Positions 52,268-60,700 of a stretch of 64,000 bases of DNA are shown piece by piece. The stretch comes from an uncultured Eubacteriales bacterium. GTDB taxonomy: Bacteria; Bacillota; Clostridia; Oscillospirales; Acutalibacteraceae. The notes under the pieces were generated by a model that worked only from the letters and a program-made list of their open reading frames with translations, did not search any database and had not been told where the DNA came from. Positions within the stretch are counted from its first letter, which is position 1. Every line of letters begins with the position of its first letter. The DNA lies in NCBI GenBank assembly GCA_910584745.1, contig CAJUDG010000005.1, positions 62,001 to 126,000 of the forward strand, read 5' to 3'. Made by a program: the position numbers and the translations under genes.

Positions 52268-52333
52268 ACTTCCCTCTCCCTTTTATATAGAATATGTGCA
52301 AATAAATATATATGCAGATCATATCTGCATATT

Positions 52334-52816
52334 TTAACTGATGGCGTTCACCACATAGGTGGCCATGCCCGCAGGGGCTTCTACCACTACGGTCTGATGC
52401 ACCACGGCCCCGATAAGGGCCTGGCCCACGGCGGACTCATCGGATATCTTGCCGTTTCGGGGGTCGGCCTCGTTAGAGCCCACTATGCGCAGGGTGCGCT
52501 CGCTCTGCCTGCCGCTGGGGGAGGTGACGCTGACCTCCACGGTGGAGCCGATATGCACGGTCTCGTTGCCCAAAGCCTCCTCGTCTATCACCACGGCGTT
52601 TTTCAGCATCATCTCAACGTCCGCTATCCTGGCCTCTACCACGGCCTGATCGTTTTTGGCCTCGTCATACTCGCTGTTCTCGGACAGGTCCCCGAAGGAC
52701 AGGGCCACCTTTATCTTTTCAGAGACCTCCTTGCGCCGTACCATTATCAGGTAGTCGCGCTCCTTCTCCAGGTCCTTTAAGCCTTCCTTGGTAACAAAAA
52801 ACTGCTTTTCAGCCAT
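52334..52816 (-). CDS. greA: Transcription elongation factor GreA
   Basis: 160 residues from the ATG at 52816, which matches the family start (MAEKQFFVTKEGLKDLEKE). The N-terminal coiled coil carries the acidic tip GDLSENSEYDEAKNDQ, which reaches the RNA polymerase secondary channel to stimulate transcript cleavage. The C-terminal FKBP-like domain ends with VVEAPAGMATYVV. First gene of the greA-lysS transcript, behind a consensus promoter. Confidence 0.97.
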   Translation of the reverse strand: MAEKQFFVTKEGLKDLEKERDYLIMVRRKEVSEKIKVALSFGDLSENSEYDEAKNDQAVVEARIADVEMMLKNAVVIDEEALGNETVHIGSTVEVSVTSPSGRQSERTLRIVGSNEADPRNGKISDESAVGQALIGAVVHQTVVVEAPAGMATYVVNAIS

Positions 52817-52862
52817 GCTCACATTTTCCTTTCCGTAACGGCTATGCCGTTTTCGTCCATAT

Positions 52863-52891
52863 ATTATACTCCCTGGAGGGCTGTTTGTCAA
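52863..52891 (-). promoter_or_regulatory. Consensus promoter for greA-lysS
   Basis: On the minus strand TTGACA and TATAAT are separated by 17 bases, both hexamers perfect, about 45 bases before greA. Confidence 0.85.
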
Positions 52892-52941
52892 GGAAAAAGG
52901 CCGGGCGGCGGGGACATGCGAAGACTGTCGCCAAAAACTGG

Positions 52942-52970
52942 TTGCATTTGAGACGAAACTGCGCTATAAT
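52942..52970 (+). promoter_or_regulatory. Promoter for the ComEC-like MBL gene
   Basis: TTGCAT and TATAAT with a 17-base spacer, about 40 bases before the start codon. Confidence 0.75.
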
Positions 52971-53011
52971 ATTAAAACACTGGCAGAATGCCATCATACG
53001 AGGTCATACCC

Positions 53012-53980
53012 ATGTCAAAACCTTCAACATCCGGCAGGTGGACAGGCTTTTTCCGGCGGCTCAGGATTTTCGGGCTGTGCTTGGCCGTGTCCGCGCTCGT
53101 GCTCTCTGTCACACCCATAGGCCGGCAGATGTATGCCCTTGCCTGTTATGAGCTGGGCTTCAACGACCGGCGGGAGGAGACGGAGCTGCTGGAGGTGCAC
53201 GTTATTGACGTGGGGAAGGCCGACGCCATCCTCATACGCAGCGGGGGCCGCGCGGCGCTGATAGACGCCGGGAAGCCCGATGCGGCGGATACCGTGGCGG
53301 ACTATCTCCTTCGGCACAGCGTGACTGCCATTGACTACCTGATAATGTCACATCCGGACAGCGACCATATCGGCGGTATGCCGGGGGTGCTGGGGGAGAT
53401 CGACGCGGGAGCCTTCGTCCGGGCAGATACCCGTTATTCAGAGGGCGGCTCAAGCTTTCGGGCTTTGGCGGACACGCTGAAGAGGAAGGGCATAGAGACT
53501 ATGGCCTTGGAGCCCGGCGGGAGCTTTACCCTGGGGCAGGCGGTCTTTACGGCCCTGGGCCCCGTTGACAGCTTTGAGGACCCCAACAACTCGTCGCTGG
53601 TGCTGCGTATGGACTGCGGGGGTTTTTCGGCGCTGTTCTGCGGGGATATGGAGTATGAGGCCGAGCAGGCGCTGATACTCAGCGGCCAGGACGTCGACGT
53701 GGATCTGTTGAAGGTGGGGCACCACGGCAGCAACACCTCCAGCAGTATGCAGTTCCTATGGGAGGTGTCGCCAGAATACGCGGCGGTTTCCACCGCGCTG
53801 GACAGAAACCTGCTGCCGAAGGATGAGGTGCTGGAGCGCCTGGAGAACGTGGGGGCGCAGATATACCGAACAGACACGGACGGGAATATCGTGTTCATAT
53901 ACGACGGAAATAATGTCCGTGTCAGATTGGATAAGGAGGAGCGTACTGATTATGAGACAGTTGAGCATAGACCGTTTTGA
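53012..53980 (+). CDS. Membrane-anchored ComEC-like MBL-fold hydrolase
   Basis: 322 residues from the ATG at 53012; an in-frame ATG at 52988 is possible. An N-terminal membrane segment (FGLCLAVSALVLSVTPIG) places the rest outside. The MBL domain has VHVIDVGKADAILIRSGG, the metal motif MSHPDSDHIGG, and LKVGHHGSNTSSS, matching the hydrolase domain of ComEC and its stand-alone relatives. These may be nucleases or phosphodiesterases at the cell surface. A DUF3006 gene overlaps the end by 29 bases, a frequent pairing. Confidence 0.9.
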   Translation: MSKPSTSGRWTGFFRRLRIFGLCLAVSALVLSVTPIGRQMYALACYELGFNDRREETELLEVHVIDVGKADAILIRSGGRAALIDAGKPDAADTVADYLLRHSVTAIDYLIMSHPDSDHIGGMPGVLGEIDAGAFVRADTRYSEGGSSFRALADTLKRKGIETMALEPGGSFTLGQAVFTALGPVDSFEDPNNSSLVLRMDCGGFSALFCGDMEYEAEQALILSGQDVDVDLLKVGHHGSNTSSSMQFLWEVSPEYAAVSTALDRNLLPKDEVLERLENVGAQIYRTDTDGNIVFIYDGNNVRVRLDKEERTDYETVEHRPF

Positions 53981-54173
53981 GGGCAAGTTCGCCATCTGCG
54001 AGGATGCGGAGGGGAAATACTTTGCCATAGAGACCGCCGAGCTGCCCGAGGGGGCGGGGGAGGGGGACATCCTTAGGATAACCGACGAGGGGGAGCTTAC
54101 CCTGGACCAGGAGGAGACCCGGGCCCGCCGGGAGCGCGCCGCCGCAAAGCAGCGCAGGGCTTTTGGAAAGTAA
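53952..54173 (+). CDS. DUF3006-type small protein
   Basis: 73 residues from an ATG behind AAGGAGG, overlapping the MBL gene by 29 bases in another frame. It starts with LSIDRFEGKFAICED and has an acidic middle and a basic, Arg/Ala-rich end, as in the DUF3006 family (small OB- or beta-barrel-like proteins). Function unknown. The overlap suggests coupled translation with the MBL protein and a common task. Confidence 0.85.
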   Translation: MRQLSIDRFEGKFAICEDAEGKYFAIETAELPEGAGEGDILRITDEGELTLDQEETRARRERAAAKQRRAFGK

Positions 54174-54211
54174 GCTTGCTTGTTTGTTTTATATGAAAGG
54201 AGGCGCTTTGA

Positions 54212-55222
54212 ATGGGCAGGCTGAGCTATATTCTGGGCCGGGCGCTGCGTATGGATTTTAAGGAACTGTTCCGCACGGTGGGCATTGTACACGGCATCAC
54301 CGGCAAAAGCAGCCCAGTGGTGTTCGCGGATATCGTGGGCTGCGGGCTGCGCTATGGGGCGGGGTTCAACGACTATCTGCTGTGCGAGTTCTACAACCTG
54401 ACGCCGGAGCAGAGAGCCACCTATGTGACCCGCAGCGTAAACAACACACTGGTGCAGATGCTGAACGATCCGGGATGTTATAAGTATTTCGACTATAAGA
54501 GCGCCTTTTACCGCACCTTTAAGGACTATATCGGCAGGGACTGGCTGGACCTGTCCGCGGCCACAAAGGCCGGGCTGGAGGAGTTCCTCCGGGGCAGGGA
54601 GACAGTCATTGTGAAGCCGGACGACGGTACCGGCGGCAAAGGGGTGGAGAAGCTGGCGCTAAAGGACTTCTCAAGCGTTGAGGAGCTATACAGCAAGCTG
54701 AAGGAGGACAGGGCGGGCGTTGTGGAGGAGGTGCTCCTACAGCACCCGGAGCTGGACGCGCTGAACCCATACGCCATAAACACCCTGCGCATTGTCACCA
54801 TCAGGAACGACGCCGGCGGGCATATCCTCTATGCCTACCTGCGCATAGGAAACGGCGGCCGCCCGGTGGATAATCTCCATTCCGGCGGAATGTTCGCGCC
54901 CATTGACTTGGAGACCGGCCGCATACAGTACCCGGCCTATGACAAGGAGCGCAGGACCTATGAGAAGCACCCCATGACCGGAGTGGAGATCCCGGGGCTT
55001 CAGATACCCCTGTGGGAGCAGGCCAAGGAGCTGTGCATAAAGGCATCGGATGTGGTGCCCCGGATGCGCTATGTGGGCTGGGACGTGGCCATAACGCCGG
55101 AGCGCCCGGTGCTGGTGGAGGGCAATAACCTGCCGGGGTATGACATCCTGCAGATGCCGCCCCATACGCCGGACAAAATAGGTATGCTCCCACGGTTCAG
55201 GGAGTTTGTGGACGGAATATAA
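54212..55222 (+). CDS. ATP-grasp protein of the sugar-transfer-associated type
   Basis: 336 residues starting behind AAAGGAGG. The N-terminal part (about 1-120) is helical and conserved in the ATPgrasp_ST family (YVTRSVNNTLVQMLNDPGCYKYFDYK). The ATP-grasp part has the phosphate loop VIVKPDDGTGGKGVEKL (about 130-146), NPYAINTLRIVT and the metal-binding VLVEGNNLPGYD near the end. Such enzymes form an acyl-phosphate and ligate an amine; this group is often found with surface polysaccharide or sugar-transfer genes, but none is adjacent here. The reaction is unknown. Confidence 0.85.
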   Translation: MGRLSYILGRALRMDFKELFRTVGIVHGITGKSSPVVFADIVGCGLRYGAGFNDYLLCEFYNLTPEQRATYVTRSVNNTLVQMLNDPGCYKYFDYKSAFYRTFKDYIGRDWLDLSAATKAGLEEFLRGRETVIVKPDDGTGGKGVEKLALKDFSSVEELYSKLKEDRAGVVEEVLLQHPELDALNPYAINTLRIVTIRNDAGGHILYAYLRIGNGGRPVDNLHSGGMFAPIDLETGRIQYPAYDKERRTYEKHPMTGVEIPGLQIPLWEQAKELCIKASDVVPRMRYVGWDVAITPERPVLVEGNNLPGYDILQMPPHTPDKIGMLPRFREFVDGI

Positions 55223-55261
55223 GCAGCAGGGACAGGGCCGTGCGGCCCTGTCCCTGCTGCT
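55222..55261. terminator. Strong hairpin between convergent ATP-grasp and rodA-like genes
   Basis: A near-perfect inverted repeat of about 19 bp (55222-55240 with 55243-55261), very GC-rich with a minimal loop. U-runs are short on both sides, so termination may rest on the stem strength. Confidence 0.65.
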
Positions 55262-55274
55262 TTGCTATTATGCT

Positions 55275-56483
55275 TCAGAGCTTTTTGATATCGCGGGATC
55301 TTCTGTAGGCAGGGCGCAGCGGCGCGCTGGGTTTCAGATGGAGGCCGTCGATCTCCTTTCGCCGCATGTGTACACTCTGCACCAGCCCGAAGCCCAGGTA
55401 CAGGCACATGGAGGAGGATCCGCCAGCGCTGAAAAAGGGCAGGGTTATGCCCATGGCGGGGAGTATCGTAAGGCACATGCCGATGTTCCAGACCGACTGC
55501 AGCGCGATTATACCGAAGAAGCCAAAACATATATAACGGCCCAGATCGTCCCGGGAGGTGCTTGCCACGTGCAGGACCTTCAACATGAAAAGCAGCAAGA
55601 GCACGATAATGGCAACGCACCCGATAAAGCCCAGCTCCTCGCCGGCCACGGAGAAGATATAGTCGCTGTGCTGGAAGGGGACCACGTTGCTTCTGACCCT
55701 GGGCCCCTGGCCAAGGCCCTGGCCACGAAGGCCGCCGCTGCCGATGGAGACGCGCCCCTGCCACTGCTGGAAGCCGTCGGTCATGCGGATGTCCGGGTCG
55801 GTGTCCAGGTTGAATACCGCCACAAAGCGGTCCTTCTGATAGTCCTTGAGCACATACTGCCACATGATGGGCAGGGCCACCACCACAAGGCCCGCCAGTA
55901 TGGCGAAGTACCGAAGGGGCACACCGGCGGCAAGGCTCATAAACAGGAACATGGAGAAAAACCCGATGGTAGCGCCCGTGTCCCCCTGGAGCTCGCACAG
56001 GGCCATGGCCGCGCCGGCGTGCAGGCAGAGCAGAAGTATCTGGGGGAAATCGCCGATGGCCCCCTTCTTTTTGACGATGTCCAGATGCTTTGCGTATGTT
56101 ATCATGAACGCTATCTTCACAAGCTCGCTGGACTGGAAGGTGCGGCTGCCAATATTTATCCAGGCCCGGGCGTCAACGCCGCCGGAGCCCATGATGCGCT
56201 CGCCGAAAAGATAAGTGTATATCATAAGAAAAACGGAGAAGCCCGCGATGATATGCCAGAAGCCGGCGACGTCCGCATAGTCGATGGAGCTTACGATTAT
56301 GGCCCCTAGGGCTCCAAGCGCAATGGGAAAGAGCTGGGCCCGGAAGTAGTCCACCGAGGTGGCCTGGGACACGCTGTGCAGAAGCAGCAGGCTGTACGCG
56401 TTTATTGCAATAAGCAGCAGCCATAATATTATGTCGGCGCGTTTCAGATAGTCGAGTATACCTCTCCCTATATTGTTAAGCAT
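55275..56483 (-). CDS. rodA: RodA/FtsW-type peptidoglycan glycosyltransferase (SEDS)
   Basis: 402 residues with about ten membrane segments. Family marks: LFGERIMGSGGVDARAWINIG, FQSSELVKIAFMITYAKHL, LCELQGDTGATIGFFSMFL, and ITLPFFSAGGSSSMCLYLGFGLVQSV near the end. SEDS proteins polymerise lipid II together with a class B PBP. The length and motifs favour RodA (elongation) over FtsW or SpoVE, but these are hard to separate by eye. It stands alone behind its own promoter. Confidence 0.9.
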   Translation of the reverse strand: MLNNIGRGILDYLKRADIILWLLLIAINAYSLLLLHSVSQATSVDYFRAQLFPIALGALGAIIVSSIDYADVAGFWHIIAGFSVFLMIYTYLFGERIMGSGGVDARAWINIGSRTFQSSELVKIAFMITYAKHLDIVKKKGAIGDFPQILLLCLHAGAAMALCELQGDTGATIGFFSMFLFMSLAAGVPLRYFAILAGLVVVALPIMWQYVLKDYQKDRFVAVFNLDTDPDIRMTDGFQQWQGRVSIGSGGLRGQGLGQGPRVRSNVVPFQHSDYIFSVAGEELGFIGCVAIIVLLLLFMLKVLHVASTSRDDLGRYICFGFFGIIALQSVWNIGMCLTILPAMGITLPFFSAGGSSSMCLYLGFGLVQSVHMRRKEIDGLHLKPSAPLRPAYRRSRDIKKL

Positions 56484-56565
56484 ATATCGGTTCCTCTATT
56501 AAATAATATAAAATATATTTTCTTCTAAAGCAAGCAAAGTGTTTATTATGTTGACCTGTTCTGCT

Positions 56566-56594
56566 ATTATATCACATACGGCGGCATGGGGCAA
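56566..56594 (-). promoter_or_regulatory. Promoter for the rodA-like gene
   Basis: On the minus strand TTGCCC and TATAAT with 17-base spacing, about 80 bases upstream of the start codon. Confidence 0.65.
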
Positions 56595-56635
56595 GTAAGA
56601 AAAACCAGGGTTTGGCCCTTTTTTCCGATTCACTC

Positions 56636-56664
56636 TTTACTATTTCGCAAAGATACACTATAAT
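56636..56664 (+). promoter_or_regulatory. Promoter for fhs and the downstream housekeeping run
   Basis: TTTACT and a perfect TATAAT, 17 bases apart, 46 bases before the fhs start codon. No THF riboswitch is visible in the short leader. Confidence 0.65.
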
Positions 56665-56710
56665 GATAGAGCCATTAAGAAAATTTGCTGGAAAGGTGTT
56701 GACTTAAGAC

Positions 56711-58381
56711 ATGCTGACCGACATTGAGATCGCCCAGAGCGTAGAGCTGAAGCCCATCAAGGAGATCGGGGAGAAGCTGGGTCTTTTGGAGGAGGAGCTG
56801 GAGTTCTACGGCAGGTACAAGGCAAAGATAAGCGATAAGGCCATGAACAGGCTGAAGGACCGCCCCGACGGCAAGCTGATACTTGTCACGGCCATCAACC
56901 CCACCCCCGCCGGCGAGGGCAAGACCACCACCACCGCGGGCCTGGGGCAGGCCATGGCGAGGATAGGCAAGAACGCCGTCATCGCCCTTAGGGAGCCCTC
57001 ATTGGGGCCGGTATTCGGCATAAAGGGGGGCGCTGCCGGGGGCGGCTATGCCCAGGTGCTGCCCATGGAGGACATCAACCTGCATTTCACCGGGGACATG
57101 CACGCCATAACCTCGGCCAATAACCTGTGCTGCGCAATGCTGGACAACCACTTGCAGCAGGGGAACTCCCTGGGGATAGACCCCCGGCGCATACTCATAA
57201 AGCGCTGCCTTGACATGAACGACAGGGCCCTGCGCAACGTGATAGTGGGCCTTGGGGGCAAGATAAACGGCGTGCCCAGGGAGGACAATTTTATTATAAC
57301 CGTTGCCAGCGAGGTCATGGCCATACTCTGCCTTGCAAAGGACACGGTGGATTTGAAGGAGCGCCTGGGGAATATCCTCATAGCCTACGACTATGAGGGC
57401 AAGCCGGTCTACGCCCGGGACATAAAGGCCCAGGGGGCTATGGCCGCCCTTCTGAGGGACGCCATCAACCCCAACCTGGTACAGACCATCGAGGGCACCC
57501 CGGCCATCATGCACGGCGGGCCCTTCGCCAACATCGCCCACGGCTGCAACTCCGTACGGGCCACAAGGCTTGCCCTAAAGCTTGCGGACTACTGCATAAC
57601 CGAGGCGGGCTTCGGCTCGGACCTGGGCGCGGAGAAGTTCATGGACATCAAGTGCCGCATGGCGGGGCTCAGGCCGGATTGCGTGGTGGTGGTGGCTACC
57701 GTGCGCGCCCTGAAGTATAACGGCGGCGTTCCAAAGGCGGAGCTCTCCACAGAGAACGTGGAGGCGCTGAAAAAGGGCATTGTGAACCTTAGGGCCCACG
57801 TGGAGAATATGCACAAGTTCGGCGTGCCCGTAGTCGTGGCCATCAACCGCTTCGGCACCGACACGGACGCAGAGCTTAAAGTGATAGACGACTGCTGCAA
57901 GGAGCTGGGAGTCCGCTATGCCCTGTCCGAGGTCTTCGGCAAGGGCGGCGAGGGCGGCATGGAGCTGGCGAAGACCGTATGCGACGTGATAGACAGCGAA
58001 AAGTCCGAATTTGCGCCCATCTATCCCGACGAGGCCCCGGTGGAGGAGAAGATAGAAACTATCGCGCGGAGGATCTACGGTGCGTCCGGCGTGGCTTTCA
58101 CAAACCAGGCCGCGAAGTCCCTGAAGGAGATAAAGGCCCTGGGCGGCGATAAAATGCCAGTCTGCATCGCGAAGACCCAGTATTCCCTCTCTGACGACCC
58201 AGCCCTGCTGGGCAGGCCCACAGGCTTCACGGTGACTATCAGGGATCTGAAGCTGTCATCTGGGGCGGGGTTCGTGGTGGCCTACGCTGGGGATATCATG
58301 ACTATGCCTGGACTGCCCAAGGTCCCCGCCGCCGAGAAGATAGACGTGGACGATGACGCGGTGATACATGGGCTGTTCTGA
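56711..58381 (+). CDS. fhs: Formate-tetrahydrofolate ligase
   Basis: 556 residues, the usual length. The ATP site is TPAGEGKTTTTAGLGQAM (about 65-82), followed by REPSLGPVFGIKGGAAGGGYAQV and MGCxxxA-like family segments; the C-terminal LPKVPAAEKIDVDDDAVIHGLF is typical. It makes 10-formyl-THF from formate, THF and ATP in the cytosol, feeding purine synthesis and, in acetogens, the Wood-Ljungdahl pathway. Its 3' end overlaps tsaE by 14 bases. Confidence 0.98.
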   Translation: MLTDIEIAQSVELKPIKEIGEKLGLLEEELEFYGRYKAKISDKAMNRLKDRPDGKLILVTAINPTPAGEGKTTTTAGLGQAMARIGKNAVIALREPSLGPVFGIKGGAAGGGYAQVLPMEDINLHFTGDMHAITSANNLCCAMLDNHLQQGNSLGIDPRRILIKRCLDMNDRALRNVIVGLGGKINGVPREDNFIITVASEVMAILCLAKDTVDLKERLGNILIAYDYEGKPVYARDIKAQGAMAALLRDAINPNLVQTIEGTPAIMHGGPFANIAHGCNSVRATRLALKLADYCITEAGFGSDLGAEKFMDIKCRMAGLRPDCVVVVATVRALKYNGGVPKAELSTENVEALKKGIVNLRAHVENMHKFGVPVVVAINRFGTDTDAELKVIDDCCKELGVRYALSEVFGKGGEGGMELAKTVCDVIDSEKSEFAPIYPDEAPVEEKIETIARRIYGASGVAFTNQAAKSLKEIKALGGDKMPVCIAKTQYSLSDDPALLGRPTGFTVTIRDLKLSSGAGFVVAYAGDIMTMPGLPKVPAAEKIDVDDDAVIHGLF

Positions 58382-58820
58382 GAAGGAGTTGCGCTTTGTG
58401 ACCGGCTCGCCAGAGGAGACCCAGGACCTTGCCGGGCGCATGGCCGAGGGACTTAGGGGCGGCGAGGTGATAGCCTTTACGGGGGGCATGGGGGCGGGCA
58501 AGACCGCCTTTACCCGGGGGCTGGCTATCGGCATCGGGGCGGGGGACGTGGCAAGCAGCCCCACCTTCGCCATAGTGAACGAGTATAGGGGCAGACTGAC
58601 CCTGGAGCACTTCGATATGTACCGCATCGAGACCTGGGAGGACCTCTACTCCACCGGATTCTTCGACTACCTGGACACGGACCGGGTGCTGGCTATCGAG
58701 TGGAGCGAAAATGTAGAGGGCGCTCTGCCGGAGGACGCGATATTTGTGGATATCAGGCAGGGCGATGGCGAGACGCAGCGCATTATCACCGTCCGGGGCT
58801 GGAAGGGGGAGCTGTTATGA
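58368..58820 (+). CDS. tsaE: tRNA threonylcarbamoyladenosine biosynthesis ATPase TsaE
   Basis: 150 residues. P-loop GGMGAGKTAFTRGLA, then SPTFAIVNEY and the conserved LEHFDMYRIE, finishing with AIEWSENV. TsaE works with TsaB and TsaD to place t6A at position 37 of ANN-decoding tRNAs. It overlaps fhs upstream and tsaB downstream (ATGA), so translation is coupled. Confidence 0.95.
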   Translation: MGCSEKELRFVTGSPEETQDLAGRMAEGLRGGEVIAFTGGMGAGKTAFTRGLAIGIGAGDVASSPTFAIVNEYRGRLTLEHFDMYRIETWEDLYSTGFFDYLDTDRVLAIEWSENVEGALPEDAIFVDIRQGDGETQRIITVRGWKGELL

Positions 58821-59518
58821 TTATCCTTGGAATAGAATCCTCCGCCGGTCCGGCCTCGGCTGCGGTGGTGCGGGACGGGCGGCTGCTGGGGGAATTTTTC
58901 GTAAACACCAAGCAGACCCACAGCCAGACCCTTATGCCCATGGTAGAGGCTCTGCTGTCTAACCTGGGCCTGAGGGCCGGGGACCTGGACTGCATTGCTG
59001 CCGCCAACGGCCCGGGGTCCTTTACCGGGGTGCGCATAGGCGTGGCCTGCGCCAAGGGCCTTGCTATGCCCAATGATACCCCATGCTGCGGTATCTCTAC
59101 TTTGGAGGGCATAGCCTATGGCGGCGCGGGCTTAATTGGCAGCGTTGTCTGCGCCGTTATGGACGCGCGGCGGGCCCAGGTCTATAACGCGCTGTTCGAG
59201 GTCAAAGAAACGGGCCTTGCCCGCCTGACCGAGGACCGGGCAATATCCATAGAGGACCTGGGCCGGGAGTGCCGGGGCTATGGGGAGCGGCTGGTGCTTT
59301 TCGGGGACGGCGCTGAGCTTTGTCACAGGGAGTTTGCCCAGTGGGGAGCGAGGCTTGCCCCGGAGACGGTGCGCTTCCAGCGGGCGGGCAGCGTTGCGAT
59401 GCTGGCACAGGGGCGGCGGTGGACGGACGCGGGCAGCTTTATGCCCGCGTACCTGCGTATGCCCCAGGCCGAGAGGGAACTGAAGGCAAAACAGAAGAAT
59501 AGGGAGGATGTACAATGA
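58817..59518 (+). CDS. tsaB: tRNA threonylcarbamoyladenosine biosynthesis protein TsaB
   Basis: 233 residues from the ATG that overlaps the tsaE stop. ILGIESSAGPASAAV opens the ASKHA-type fold; THSQTLMPMVEALL and AANGPGSFTGVRIGVACAKGLA are diagnostic of TsaB. The C-terminal AYLRMPQAERE is also typical. It is a non-catalytic scaffold for TsaD and TsaE. Confidence 0.95.
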   Translation: MIILGIESSAGPASAAVVRDGRLLGEFFVNTKQTHSQTLMPMVEALLSNLGLRAGDLDCIAAANGPGSFTGVRIGVACAKGLAMPNDTPCCGISTLEGIAYGGAGLIGSVVCAVMDARRAQVYNALFEVKETGLARLTEDRAISIEDLGRECRGYGERLVLFGDGAELCHREFAQWGARLAPETVRFQRAGSVAMLAQGRRWTDAGSFMPAYLRMPQAERELKAKQKNREDVQ

Positions 59519-59961
59519 AGCTTGCAGTAGGCTGCGACCACGGAGGGTTCCAGGTGGCGGAGAGCCTTAGGGCCTATTTAAAGGAGAAGGGGATAGACTA
59601 TGTGGACTTCGGCACCCACAGCACGGACTCGGTGGACTATCCGCTTATAGCCCTAAAGGTGGCGAAGGCCGTTTCCGGCGGCGAGGCCGACTTTGGTGTG
59701 CTGGTATGCTCCACGGGCATAGGCATCTCCATCGCCGCCAACAAGGTGAAGGGCATACGCGCGGCGGTGGTCACAAACGAGCTCTGCGCGGGGCTCACAC
59801 GTAAGGATAACGACGCCAACGTCCTGTGCATGGGCGGCAAGGTGGTGGACGGCGAGACCGCGGTGAAAATACTTGACACGTTTATCCACACGGAATTCGA
59901 GGGCGGCCGCCACGCCCGCCGGGTGGGGCAGATAACGGATATCGAGGCCAGAAAATTATAA
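59515..59961 (+). CDS. rpiB: Ribose-5-phosphate isomerase B
   Basis: 148 residues, overlapping the tsaB stop by 4 bases. Motifs of the RpiB/LacAB family: AVGCDHGGF (catalytic base region), VLVCSTGIGISIAANKVKGIRAA with the active Cys, and KDNDANVLCMGG. It interconverts ribose-5-phosphate and ribulose-5-phosphate in the pentose phosphate pathway. Confidence 0.96.
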   Translation: MKLAVGCDHGGFQVAESLRAYLKEKGIDYVDFGTHSTDSVDYPLIALKVAKAVSGGEADFGVLVCSTGIGISIAANKVKGIRAAVVTNELCAGLTRKDNDANVLCMGGKVVDGETAVKILDTFIHTEFEGGRHARRVGQITDIEARKL

Positions 59962-59973
59962 GGAGGAAACAAC

Positions 59974-60612
59974 ATGAAAGAATATGAGAACGTCTTTGTT
60001 ATGGACCATCCGCTCATCCAGCACAAGCTGACCTTCCTGCGCAGCGCCGAGACCGGCACCAAGGAGTTTCGGGAGCTTGTCAGCGAGATAGCGAATCTCA
60101 TGTGCTATGAGGCCACCAGGGACCTGCCCTTAATGGACGTGGAGACCGTGACCCCCATGCAGAAGACCACGACCAAGGTGATAGCCGGGCGCAAGCTGGC
60201 CTTTGTGCCGATACTCAGGGCGGGCCTTGGCATGGTGGACGGTATGCTGAACCTGGTGCCCTCGGCTAAAGTTGGGCATATCGGGCTCTATCGGGACCAC
60301 GACACACTGAAGCCGGTGGAATACTACAATAAGCTGCCCCAGGACATCACCGAGCGGGACGTTATCGTGCTGGATCCAATGCTGGCTACCGGGGGTTCCG
60401 CTATGGACGCCATCACCATCGTAAAGCGCAGCCACCCAAAGAGCATAAAGTTCCTGTGTATAATCGCCGCTCCCGAGGGGCTGGAGGTCCTGACAAAGGC
60501 CCACCCGGACGTGCAGATATACTGCGCGGCGGTGGATGAGAAGCTCAACGAGAACGGTTATATCCTGCCTGGGCTGGGAGATGCCGGGGACAGGATTTTC
60601 GGGACGCTCTAA
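59974..60612 (+). CDS. upp: Uracil phosphoribosyltransferase
   Basis: 212 residues behind AAGGAGG. HPLIQHKLTFLR opens the protein, PILRAGLGMVDGML is near the middle, and the PRPP-binding loop VLDPMLATGGSAMDAI lies at about 130-145; GDAGDRIFGT closes it. It salvages uracil to UMP. It follows rpiB by 12 bases and forms the end of this transcript or continues into the M16 pair. Confidence 0.97.
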   Translation: MKEYENVFVMDHPLIQHKLTFLRSAETGTKEFRELVSEIANLMCYEATRDLPLMDVETVTPMQKTTTKVIAGRKLAFVPILRAGLGMVDGMLNLVPSAKVGHIGLYRDHDTLKPVEYYNKLPQDITERDVIVLDPMLATGGSAMDAITIVKRSHPKSIKFLCIIAAPEGLEVLTKAHPDVQIYCAAVDEKLNENGYILPGLGDAGDRIFGTL

Positions 60613-60619
60613 ACAGGGC

Positions 60620-60648
60620 TTTTCATTTTCCTGCATCTGTGGTATAAT
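60620..60648 (+). promoter_or_regulatory. Promoter for the M16 pair
   Basis: TTTTCA and a perfect TATAAT at 17-base spacing, about 52 bases before the first M16-like gene. Confidence 0.55.
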
Positions 60649-60700
60649 ATACATTATGGTGCATAACCACCGTATAATCTGAGAATAAGGAAGCGTTTGG

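Noticed and set aside
56665..56710. THF riboswitch before fhs
   Set aside because: The leader is only about 45 bases and has none of the conserved helices or loop sequence.
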